Shown here: positions 17,394-23,369 of the stretch, piece after piece
Numbering within the stretch: the stretch's first letter is position 1
Layout: every line of letters starts with the position of its first letter
Source: a virus
IMG/VR virus record: IMGVR_UViG_3300045918_000093
Location: 1-23,369 of that record
Strand: one strand, 5' to 3'
Length of the DNA stretch: 23,369 bases
Program-made: the position numbers and the translations under genes
The notes under the pieces: generated by a model
What the model saw: the letters and a program-made list of their open reading frames with translations, nothing else
Database searches by the model: none
Told to the model about the DNA's origin: nothing

Positions 17394-17918
17394 TTAAACA
17401 GCGACGTGAGTAAATGCGCCGTAGAAGTCCGACAGCATGGACAACGTAACGGTTGCAGTGGTTGCGTCTGTCAAAGATGGCTTAACGATGATAGCTTCCA
17501 GCTTACCTAACCAGTAGTAGCAAGAGTTATCTGTTGCCAGCTTGTTAGCAGCAGCGGTGACAACGGCAGCATTCATCAGAGCAAATCGTAACAACACAGG
17601 CGTATCGTTATCGATCAGATTCATCAGTGTGCCGCCAGATGCCCAATCAGAAGCGATGTAGTTGATCGTCAGTTCCAGATTAGGTGCATCGGACTGACCC
17701 ATGACCTGTTTCGATTGCTTAGCACCATAACCAGGTACTTTGACGATATTAGCAGGAGCGCCAATAGCAGGGAAGTCGCGAACGTTAGCAATAACCGAAC
17801 CGCCAGCTACGAAAGCCGTACCAAAATCAGTTGCAATACCTGTACCCGGAATTGCGGTAGCAGGTACATAGTTTAGCGTAGTAAAAATACTAGCGCCTAA
17901 AGACGACAAATGTGCCAT
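17394..17918 (-). CDS. Tail tube protein, first paralogue
   Basis: The product has 174 residues. It starts MAHLSSLGASIF and carries the shared core (NVRDFPAIGAPANIVKVP, GQSDAPNLELTINY) and the C-terminal VKPSLTDATTAT...FYGAFT block. It follows the tail terminator gene by 2 nt and has a GGAA ribosome site about 9 nt from its ATG. Gene order (terminator, tube, chaperones, tape measure) is the standard siphovirus layout, so tube identity is well supported even without a search. A 35-nt stretch is identical between this gene (17737-17771) and the second copy (17158-17192), which suggests a fairly recent duplication or gene conversion, because the rest has diverged at the DNA level. Confidence 0.87.
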   Translation of the reverse strand: MAHLSSLGASIFTTLNYVPATAIPGTGIATDFGTAFVAGGSVIANVRDFPAIGAPANIVKVPGYGAKQSKQVMGQSDAPNLELTINYIASDWASGGTLMNLIDNDTPVLLRFALMNAAVVTAAANKLATDNSCYYWLGKLEAIIVKPSLTDATTATVTLSMLSDFYGAFTHVAV

Positions 17919-17920
17919 AT

Positions 17921-18325
17921 TTATTTTCCATAGTAGTTGAAAGGGATGGAGTATAGCGCGCGATATAGACTCTGATTGTCACCATCACGCCCTAAGCCTG
18001 TCAGAGTACTTGTCATACATTGCACACGACTGCCATTCGGCGAATCCGTGGACTTTGTTGCAAGAATTGCGTCTAACATGTCAGCAATCTGGGTAGACCT
18101 TCGCGGCCCAACCCCTAATGCTGTGAATATATCTATATTCAATATGCCCGAAACAGACCTTATATTTACGCCTGTATGATTGGCCAGTATGTGAATACGA
18201 ATATAATCCGACCCACCTACCGTACCTGTAAAGTTAGACGGTTGCGCTGTTACACCGTTCGCTGTCCAGGCAGAAGCACCAAATATGGAAAATACAGCGG
18301 ACTCGAGTTCCGAATACTTACCCAT
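17921..18325 (-). CDS. Tail terminator / tail completion protein
   Basis: The product has 134 residues from the ATG at 18325, chosen because GAGG lies 5 nt upstream. An in-frame GTG at 18331 would put the ribosome site inside the gene. The start overlaps the head-closure gene stop by 8 nt. The protein has an alpha/beta pattern typical of tail terminators: a first helix (YSELESAVFSIFGASAW), then DYIRIHILANHTG, SGILNIDIFTALGVGPRRST and QIADMLDAIL, ending with a strand near SIPFNYYG. The 'I-D-I-F' strand followed by 'G..r...qIad.Ld..l' is frequent in lambda gpU and DUF4128-type terminators. It would cap the tube and dock it to the neck. Position just before the tube genes agrees. Confidence 0.72.
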   Translation of the reverse strand: MGKYSELESAVFSIFGASAWTANGVTAQPSNFTGTVGGSDYIRIHILANHTGVNIRSVSGILNIDIFTALGVGPRRSTQIADMLDAILATKSTDSPNGSRVQCMTSTLTGLGRDGDNQSLYRALYSIPFNYYGK

Positions 18326-18686
18326 AAGCACCTCTTGAAATGTTTAATTCAACTGTGAAGCCATTATCAGACTGTACAGAATCGAATGACCATACGCTAC
18401 CATTGACCGTTATTTTGTCGAACGCGGTAACACCCTTCACATCTGCTGACTTACAAATTAACAGAGCCTGTTCAACACCAAGGACTACCTCGGCACCGGG
18501 CTTTTTCTTGCGCGGTGCTAAGTAACCTTTTACAGTTACAGTAGTTGGTGGTGTTAGTACGGAAGCATCTGCGTTGAAGTCAAAAGATGGAGATTGTTTT
18601 TGTACAAAGGTAACATCGGACATTAAATCCTTCATCAGAATAAATGCCTTCCTGACTTGTGAATTCAATAGTCCTTTGTATGCCAT
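18318..18686 (-). CDS. Head closure (head-tail stopper) protein
   Basis: The product has 122 residues and starts one base inside the previous stop (TAATG). The sequence is a small beta barrel with long loops: an N-terminal helix (LLNSQVRKAFILMKDL), SDVTFVQKQSPSFDFN, TTVTVKGYLAPRKKKPG, VEQALLICKSADVKGVT and DKITVNGSVWSFDSVQSDNG. The pattern 'V...G.l......a....l......ad..g.....D.i...g..w.v..v' is that of stopper proteins of the SPP1 gp16/HK97 gp9 type. They bind below the connector and close the capsid portal after packaging. The place between connector and terminator fits. No direct match was made, so the family is an inference from fold pattern and order. Confidence 0.68.
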   Translation of the reverse strand: MAYKGLLNSQVRKAFILMKDLMSDVTFVQKQSPSFDFNADASVLTPPTTVTVKGYLAPRKKKPGAEVVLGVEQALLICKSADVKGVTAFDKITVNGSVWSFDSVQSDNGFTVELNISRGAYG

Positions 18687-19162
18687 TAGTTAGCTCTCCA
18701 CCAAGACTTGACACCTGCATTTGCCAACAACGGTCGAATTAATCGAGTCACTGTTGGAGGGATCAGGCTGGTAGGAATGACGGCAGATAAAGCAATACCT
18801 CCGAGAGATATGTCTCTAACTCTTCCAGATTCATCTAGAAGGCCGTCATTATTTAACAAGTGGTAAGCCATTTCAAAGTTAGCATCTGTGACGCGCTTCG
18901 GAACGTCTGCTCCTGTATCTACTTGCATGCCGAGTCTTGGATCAAAATAAGAGCTAATTCTGGGCCAAGCTAATGGTTGAAACTCGTCCAAGACAACTCC
19001 CTCCCAACGGAGGTTTTCAAGGACGTTTGCTGCAGTAATGAGGGATTGTTCCTTCATCGTTGCGTCTGCAGCTGCCCATGCCGCCACATCGAGGCGTCTG
19101 CTGAAATACACTTCAGCCTCGGCGACAGTCACATAGGCATCCGTACCCTTTACGAGTGCCAT
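18686..19162 (-). CDS. Head-tail connector protein, DnaT_2-like
   Basis: The product has 158 residues with an AAAGGA ribosome site, 17 nt after the capsid gene. It opens ALVKGTDAYVTVAEAEVYFS, then RRLDVAAWAAADATMKEQSL and ITAANVLENLRWEGVVLD. This is the recognisable start of the phage family often labelled 'putative DnaT-like ssDNA binding protein' (DnaT_2), whose members in this position act as head-tail adaptors under the portal. The W.G segment is followed by PLAWPR and DVPKRVTDANFEMAYHLLN, which match the adaptor helices. The C-terminus has LIPPTVTRLIRPLL and ends WWRAN. The 'DnaT' name reflects weak similarity; the connector role is the better inference here. Confidence 0.78.
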   Translation of the reverse strand: MALVKGTDAYVTVAEAEVYFSRRLDVAAWAAADATMKEQSLITAANVLENLRWEGVVLDEFQPLAWPRISSYFDPRLGMQVDTGADVPKRVTDANFEMAYHLLNNDGLLDESGRVRDISLGGIALSAVIPTSLIPPTVTRLIRPLLANAGVKSWWRAN

Positions 19163-19179
19163 GGAAGTCCTTTCAAATC

Positions 19180-20370
19180 TTAGCTATGGAACACAGGCAA
19201 GATACCCAGGCTCAATGCAGATGCAGCCTTACGTTCCCACGTACCAGAAACAGCGCCAGTAGCCAAACCGGAGGTAGCGGCAGTCAGCAGCATAGGCGAA
19301 CCAGCTTGTACGATCTTTGAGTAGTCGGTATCAGCAGGGAACACGCTTTCGGAACCGATCCAGTTGTAACCCTGAGGTGCGATCACATAGCCCCAACGAT
19401 GCCAGATAGAGGTAGCACCACCGCCAGCGAACGCACGAGCGTCACGGAAGATTTCTACCGAATCAGGAACATCTAGCATAGCCATAGCCAATGCGCCAGG
19501 AGCGACCAAGAACGAGGTCTTAGTACCGATGATGTCAACACCAGCGCCAGAGTTGATCATAGTCAATTGGGCGGATGTCATGCCTTGTGTTGCGCGAGAC
19601 TGGATCAAACGGATTTTGCCGCCGAAGATGGTGCTGAAGACTACGTTACCTTCGGTGATTGTGTTGTCGTTCACCAGATTAGCAGAACGCAACGAAGCGA
19701 ACACTTCAGGAGAAGTAACCAAGTACATGTACTCTGGCTCGTAGTCTTTGAAAGCCATAGAGATAGCGTTCAGGAAGCCTTCAGCTCGAGCAGCACCTTG
19801 TACCGCAACAGTAGCGGCAATAACAGGGGTAGCAGTACCCAAGTCAACGTAGAAGCCGTAACGCTTGTCTGCTGGGTCATTGGTGAAAGATTGACCGCCT
19901 AGACCAGCAGCACCGGAACCAGCAGCAGCACCGTTCAGGGCTTCAGTGATTGCAACACCCTTCATAACTGCCAAAATAGCGTTATGTTCGTCTTGTGCCT
20001 GAGTTTCAGCAAAGTCACGACCGATCTTAGCCAGCCCGTCGACTTGCGTAACGATTTGTTGCATGTTGACCTTGGTAGCACCGTGTGTACGGACAGTCTT
20101 GATGTAACGCAAGAAGTCAGAGGTGTAAGTCGAGTTGGTACCATTCGTTGCATCAGTCAGGTTAGCAACATTGATAACCGGATTGATAGGCTTGTACCAA
20201 CGAACTTGACCCAGGAAGGTTTCAGTCGAGGTGTCAATTTCAGGATTCGTGCCAACGATACCGGTGCCGGACAGTTTCTTGGCATTGGTATACGCTTCAT
20301 CACGGTAAGCGCTGATAGCAGATTGTAATACAAAGTTATCAGCACCAGCCAAATTGGTAGTAAGAGCCAT
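19180..20370 (-). CDS. Major capsid protein
   Basis: The product has 396 residues and directly follows the scaffold gene, with AGGAA upstream of the ATG. Recognisable regions are a start rich in small residues (ALTTNLAGADNFVLQSAIS), an arm-like segment (EIDTSTETFLGQVRWYKPIN), a long helix (GRDFAETQAQDEHNAILAVM) and a probable flexible G/A loop (GAAAGSGAAGLGGQSFTND). Then come MYLVTSPEVFASLRSANLVN, GKIRLIQSR and VEIFRDARAFAGGG, with SIWHRWGYVIAPQGYNW near the end. The last pattern, in which a beta strand with R-W-G-Y-V is followed by P-x-G-Y-x-W, is common in capsid proteins of long-tailed phages. No N-terminal protease-processed scaffold domain is fused, consistent with the separate scaffold gene. 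The HK97 fold is inferred. Confidence 0.9.
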   Translation of the reverse strand: MALTTNLAGADNFVLQSAISAYRDEAYTNAKKLSGTGIVGTNPEIDTSTETFLGQVRWYKPINPVINVANLTDATNGTNSTYTSDFLRYIKTVRTHGATKVNMQQIVTQVDGLAKIGRDFAETQAQDEHNAILAVMKGVAITEALNGAAAGSGAAGLGGQSFTNDPADKRYGFYVDLGTATPVIAATVAVQGAARAEGFLNAISMAFKDYEPEYMYLVTSPEVFASLRSANLVNDNTITEGNVVFSTIFGGKIRLIQSRATQGMTSAQLTMINSGAGVDIIGTKTSFLVAPGALAMAMLDVPDSVEIFRDARAFAGGGATSIWHRWGYVIAPQGYNWIGSESVFPADTDYSKIVQAGSPMLLTAATSGLATGAVSGTWERKAASALSLGILPVFHS

Positions 20371-20416
20371 ATTTAATTCCTATCTTAAAGAGTTGTGCTT
20401 CAGATCAGCATTGATC

Positions 20417-21166
20417 TTAGCGTTTTGGGAGTTTGCCTTCACGAGCAAGCTTGAGAACTTCATCTTGCGACATCGCAAATAATGAGTCACTCTTCTTGCT
20501 CTGTGCGGTTGTTGCAGCTTCTTGTGTGCCGCCGCCTGAATTGGCACGTGCTTTGAACAAGAACGCCATGTCATCATTCTTAGCAAAAGCCTCGACGTAA
20601 CTTGACACAGAAATACCTGAGCGATGTACCCAAGCACCCTGTTCGTTTTGAACCAATTGAGCAACGATTTCTCTGTAAGCCATGTCGACTGCAGCAGGAC
20701 TACGGAAAGGGAGTGTGCCCAAAGAGTTACGAACAACAGCATCGCGTGACAGTTCAGTGTTCTTGCGTTCAGCTTCGGCCAACTTTGCGTTAGTCTCAGC
20801 CAGCTTGATTTCGTATACCTCTTTGTGCTTACCCTCTTCTTCGAGACGCTTGATCGTAGCTTCACGTTCCTTACGTTCGAATTCTGCAGCCTTTGCTAGA
20901 GCTTCATCACGTACCTTGTAGGAAGCATCCAGCTTGCGCTTGATTTCTGCCAGTTCGGAAGTCACCTTTTCTTGCACACGAGTTTCAACAAGACGTTTTA
21001 CCATCTCGTCATCCTGCTCGCTACCTTTACCTACATTCTTAGCAATCTCTGCCAAGCGTTCGGCCTCTGCTTCGGCTGCAATACGTGATGCTTCTGCACG
21101 TTCCAGTTCGAGCTTCTTTGCTTCAAGGTCTGCAATACGCTTTGCTTCCAGTTCTTCGGGACTCAT
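20417..21166 (-). CDS. Capsid scaffolding protein
   Basis: The product has 249 residues. It is almost all charged coiled coil from residue 2 to about 150 (LEAKRIADLEAKKLELERAE, then AAEFERKEREATIKRLEEEG and ETNAKLAEAERKNTELSRDA). A helical middle follows (PAAVDMAYREIVAQLVQN), then a Ser/Gly/Thr/Gln linker and a short basic C-terminal helix ending LAREGKLPKR. A coiled-coil rod plus a basic C-terminal helix that binds the capsid subunit is the usual scaffold build. The gene sits immediately before the major capsid gene. The start has only a weak AGAAAG ribosome site, preceded by a 167-nt gap. I see no protease catalytic motif, so any prohead protease must be encoded elsewhere. Confidence 0.87.
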   Translation of the reverse strand: MSPEELEAKRIADLEAKKLELERAEASRIAAEAEAERLAEIAKNVGKGSEQDDEMVKRLVETRVQEKVTSELAEIKRKLDASYKVRDEALAKAAEFERKEREATIKRLEEEGKHKEVYEIKLAETNAKLAEAERKNTELSRDAVVRNSLGTLPFRSPAAVDMAYREIVAQLVQNEQGAWVHRSGISVSSYVEAFAKNDDMAFLFKARANSGGGTQEAATTAQSKKSDSLFAMSQDEVLKLAREGKLPKR

Positions 21167-21333
21167 GTTAGTTCTTTCTGAGGCACAGCCTCTTTAAATG
21201 TTTGTAACGGTTGTGCCAATGTACAACATTGACGATTTGACGGCAGCCTTCAGAGGTACAAGCTCTCAGCCGCTGATACTTTCTTGTACTGCAAGAGTAT
21301 TTCAACTCGAAATAAGTAAATTGCTCGGCGCAA
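21167..21333. other. Gap before scaffold gene with two small inverted repeats
   Basis: On the minus strand this leader holds GAGGC-TGT-GCCTC (21192-21180), which can form a 5-bp hairpin 13 nt before the scaffold ATG. It also holds a six-base inverted repeat CAATGT-TGT-ACATTG (21231-21217). Neither is followed by a U-run, so they are not intrinsic terminators. They could mask the weak ribosome site, bind a regulator, or be chance. No confident promoter was found. Confidence 0.45.
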
Positions 21334-21956
21334 TCAACCTACTCCGTAGAAACCTCGATTCGATTCAAAACCCCTAGGAACATCCTGCAGGATATCTTCA
21401 CGTTTCAAGATGTCACTTTCTTTCAATACCTTACCTCCAATTACACTACGCCCAGGAACAGGAATGAGACCTGTGTCAACAGCTTCGTTCAAATATCGGT
21501 AATATAATTCATCTGGCAGACCTCGGCCGTGCATTTCGTCGAGCGTCTTAAGAACAGAGTTTGCTTCTAAAGCGTCAGCATAAATAACCCGCAGAGCGTC
21601 TCGTGCTCTAAGCATGTCTGCAGCATTTGTGAGGAACGCATCATGTACTGTTGAAGTAGGAATCTTTGCATTCGCGCCCCATATGTGGAACTGTTTGACA
21701 AGAGTAGCGTCGTTCGAGTGATTGCCATTAACTGCGAAGGCAGTCCTAGCTTTTCCAGTGTCTGCAATGTCGTTAATCTTACCATCTTTATTTCTAAACT
21801 CTTCCCACCAAGTTGGATCTGTTTTCTGTTGAATCTGGAGAACGTTGTTGACCCATTTTCCATCAGCATCTTTGTATGCAAGCTTTTCCTCGAAGACCTG
21901 AGTGAAATTCTGTTCGATAGTCTTTCCGTCAAAGTTGACCCCGATAATGTTCAACA
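21334..21956 (-). CDS. 3' exon: C-terminal part of a T7-type single-subunit RNA polymerase-like protein
   Basis: This reading frame has no good start: an in-frame TAA lies just upstream and the first possible start is a GTG without a ribosome site, so I read it as the second exon of an interrupted gene. Residues about 62-110 fit the end of the T7 polymerase palm. INDIADTGKARTAFAVN is followed by GNHSNDATLVKQFHIWG and STVHDAFLTNAADML, parallel to T7's NFVHSQDGSHL and the LIHDSFGT motif C, where His811 and catalytic Asp812 lie. The H-D pair and the upstream N-H-S-x-D-A/G-T/S are both kept. About 100 residues follow, more than T7's roughly 70 (GRGLPDELYYRYLNEAVDTG, then EDILQDVPRGFESNRGFYG). If spliced as I propose, the protein joint reads SNVP-L-LNIIG. 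Position next to the scaffold and capsid genes is unusual for an RNA polymerase and suggests a virion-carried enzyme. Confidence 0.65.
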
Positions 21957-21993
21957 CTGCCCGTTAAGCAATGCCAGTAACTCGCTAAGTTAT

Positions 21994-22653
21994 TTAATAA
22001 TTAATCCAAGTTTTACCGTTAATAATACTTGAGATTGTACCACCAGCTACACCGAAAAGTGTGCCAATAGTTTCTTGTGAATATCCCTCTCTGTACAATG
22101 TACGAATTTCTGGGATGTTTTCTGCAGATAATTTCTTACAGCCTGTGGCACTTCTTGAATATTCAAAATCTACAATGACGTGCTTCCAAGAGTTGCCTAA
22201 GCGTATTTGTGAAATACACTTACGACCTACACCATACACTTCAGCAATAGCTACATTAGAGAGCCCTTGTGCAAATAATTCTTTTATGCAAGTAACACGA
22301 ACCTCGTCTAGTATCGCAAGGTGACTTTCAGAGCCACATGTAAGAAGATTGTGCGCAGAAGCGTGTGACATATTTTCAGCATTGGTTACCCACTCCAAAT
22401 TCTCTGCTCGGTTATCTGTCTTTACTCCGTTCTTATGGTTGACTTGCAACCAAGGAAATGCTTTCAGGAGAAATACACTTGCAACCAATACATGTACTTT
22501 CGTAGTGCGTTTTACTGCGCCTAGGTACACAGACATCTCTGGATAACCGTCTTTATCGAGCCAAGACGCGATAACCAGACCTTTCTTGTTCTTAACACGA
22601 CCTGCATCGCTAACAAAGTAATTAGCGTTATACTCTTTCCAAATTTCTTCCAT
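21994..22653 (-). CDS. HNH homing endonuclease (NUMOD4-HNH with two HTH modules)
   Basis: The product has 219 residues from the ATG at 22653, preferred because GAGAGG lies 6 nt upstream. A longer open frame to 22764 would run through conserved intron core sequence. Order: NUMOD4 at 2-40 (EEIWKEYNANYFVSDAGRVK, then a KDGYP turn); HNH at about 50-95, with His54, Asn72-His73 and Asn81 (KVHVLVASVFL, then VNHKNGVKTDNRAENLEWVT and NAENMSHA); then two similar DNA-binding helix-turn-helix units at about 114-160 and 174-219 (IKELFAQGLSNVAIAEVYGV; IRTLYREGYSQETIGTLFGV). Such enzymes cut intron-less alleles near the insertion site and so spread the intron. All key HNH residues are present, so it is probably active. 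It is the only gene inside the intron. Confidence 0.93.
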   Translation of the reverse strand: MEEIWKEYNANYFVSDAGRVKNKKGLVIASWLDKDGYPEMSVYLGAVKRTTKVHVLVASVFLLKAFPWLQVNHKNGVKTDNRAENLEWVTNAENMSHASAHNLLTCGSESHLAILDEVRVTCIKELFAQGLSNVAIAEVYGVGRKCISQIRLGNSWKHVIVDFEYSRSATGCKKLSAENIPEIRTLYREGYSQETIGTLFGVAGGTISSIINGKTWINY

Positions 22654-22722
22654 CTCAAACCTCTCGTAGTGCTTAGCGAGCACATCTACAATTTCTAACA
22701 GCGATGCTGTATTATATGTAGT

Positions 22723-22944
22723 CCAGATCATATCATCACCCCGAAGGGTGTTACGCGCTTCCAACTCACTTGAGTTGTATAGACTTCATCGCCATATTAT
22801 AAACTTAGGCGGTATGTCTTGATCGTTGCACCTTCAAGTCCATTTCTGAACGAGCTTGGCTCAGTATTGTCCATTAACGTATGGAGTTCCACTGAATTCA
22901 CGTAATTATTCGATACACATCACTGTGTAAAGCCTCTAATTTTA
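22723..22944 (-). ncRNA. Group I intron catalytic core (IA-type)
   Basis: In RNA order the following can be paired by hand. P2 is UACACA-GUGA-UGUGUA, closed by a GUGA loop. P3 is UUACGUG with CGCGUAA. P4 is CAGUG with UACUG. P5 is UCCAU with AUGGA. The P6 side is GCC with GGU. P7 is GAUCA with UGAUC. P8 is CACCC-UUCG-GGGUG (22750-22737). The conserved strings AATACTGAGCCAAGC (22868-22854) and GAAGGTGCAACGATCAAGAC (22835-22816) match the Q and R elements. Two extra hairpins, CGCC..GGCG and CAACUC-AAGU-GAGUUG (22777-22762), sit between P7 and P3', as P7.1/P7.2 do in IA introns. Confidence 0.88.
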
Positions 22945-23369
22945 AAGGAACATTTGACCAACTCTTCGGTAGCTTATTTGGATACCCAATTTCAATACCT
23001 TTCGTTATGTCTTCACTGAACAGAGAATACTTACCTACCTTGGTACCTGTACGTCTTATCTCAGATGCGCGAATGCCAAACATAAGCTTATCAAGATCAC
23101 CTTGCGGTATCCATCCAGGTATCCTACTAAGCAACTTCTCTCGCATTGACTCATCTTTAATTCCGAGTATCTGGCTCAACCATTTAGGCAATCGCTTACC
23201 TGCGTAGTATTCGCCATAAACCGCTGTCTGTAAGCCTTCACTGTAAGCAAAAGCTGCATGTTTAGGTTTGGCATTATTGATAAAGTCCTCAGCAAGCCGT
23301 CCAAAGAACTTTGTGAAATTCTTAAGGACAGGCACTTGTTCAGAGAGATGGCTGCTCATAATGAAACCG
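22945..23369 (-). CDS. 5' exon of the interrupted gene (5' end outside window)
   Basis: The frame is open through the right edge (the last in-window codons read G-F-I-M), so the ATG at 23359 is probably internal and the gene begins outside the window. The frame runs on to a stop at 22898, but those last codons lie inside the group I intron. The 5' splice site I favour is after base 22945, in CCTT|T. The part seen contains FTKFFGRLAEDFINNAK, HAAFAYSEGLQTAVYGEYYA, RLPKWLSQILGI and LLSRIPGWIPQGDLDKLMFG, then IGYPNKLPKSWSNVP at the exon end. I cannot align this segment with a known polymerase region. It would correspond to the part between motifs B and C, which is variable in this family. It may belong to a much larger protein. 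Confidence 0.6.

Larger units (their letters stand above)
21957..22944 (-). mobile_element. Group IA self-splicing intron carrying a homing endonuclease gene
   Basis: The element is about 988 nt and interrupts the polymerase-like gene between its open 5' part and the 3' exon. The catalytic core lies right after the 5' splice site and the endonuclease gene lies after the core, so the gene does not disturb folding. The 5' end (U|UAAAAUUAGAGGC) allows a P1 with the exon sequence UCCUU and a U-G pair at the splice point. The 3' end is proposed at ...GGGCAG|TG, which keeps the reading frame (TTG codon across the joint). The splice points are inferred from pairing and frame only; the core itself is well supported. 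Confidence 0.8.

Noticed and set aside
21567-21932. Second minus-strand frame across the polymerase-like exon
   Set aside because: It is a phase shadow of the exon that carries the VHDAF motif; its Ser/Leu/Arg-rich translation shows no family pattern.
22737-22750. CACCC-UUCG-GGGUG as an intrinsic terminator
   Set aside because: There is no U-run after the stem, and it fits exactly as P8 of the group I intron.
22654-22764. Longer N-terminus for the HNH endonuclease
   Set aside because: The extra codons lie across P8 and P7' of the intron core and lack a ribosome site, while GAGAGG precedes the ATG at 22653.
1-23369. Contractile tail sheath, tRNA genes, CRISPR arrays, integrase or attachment sites
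   Set aside because: I looked for these and saw no supporting sequence in the window.

Overview
The window is the structural (virion morphogenesis) block of a tailed double-stranded DNA bacteriophage. Every supported gene lies on the minus strand, tightly packed, with frequent 1-8 nt overlaps and Shine-Dalgarno sequences of the AAGGAG/AGGA type. No tail-sheath gene is present and the tape measure gene is very long, so a siphovirus with an unusually long flexible tail is the best reading. A Gram-negative host is likely from the lambda-gpJ-like tail tip, but the host itself cannot be named from this sequence.

In transcription order, from right to left, the window opens with a 5'-truncated gene. 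Its 3' exon (21956-21334) resembles the C-terminal, catalytic-histidine/aspartate part of a T7-type single-subunit RNA polymerase. It appears to be split by a group IA self-splicing intron of about 1 kb (about 22944-21957). The core helices P2-P8 can be drawn by hand, and the intron carries an HNH/NUMOD4 homing endonuclease gene. Next come a coiled-coil scaffolding protein, the major capsid protein, a DnaT_2-type head-tail connector, a head-closure protein and a tail terminator.

The tail section follows. It begins with two tandem, clearly paralogous tail tube proteins and three small genes, one of them in the N4 gp49/Sf6 gene 66 family. Then come the tail assembly chaperone pair G and G-T, joined by a -1 frameshift on GGGAAAG, the same heptamer as in lambda, and an HK97 gp10-like protein. 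The tape measure protein is 2813 residues. After a 413-nt gene-free, GC-rich interval with degenerate repeats come two distal tail/hub proteins, a cupin-fold protein and a very large tail-tip (gpJ-like) protein that runs off the left edge after at least 1412 codons.

Together these genes encode capsid assembly (scaffold, capsid), the head-tail joint (connector, closure, terminator), tail length and tube polymerisation (tape measure, chaperones, tubes) and the receptor-facing tip. The polymerase-like gene beside the capsid genes may be a virion-carried enzyme. All family assignments were made by reading the translations, without database searches.
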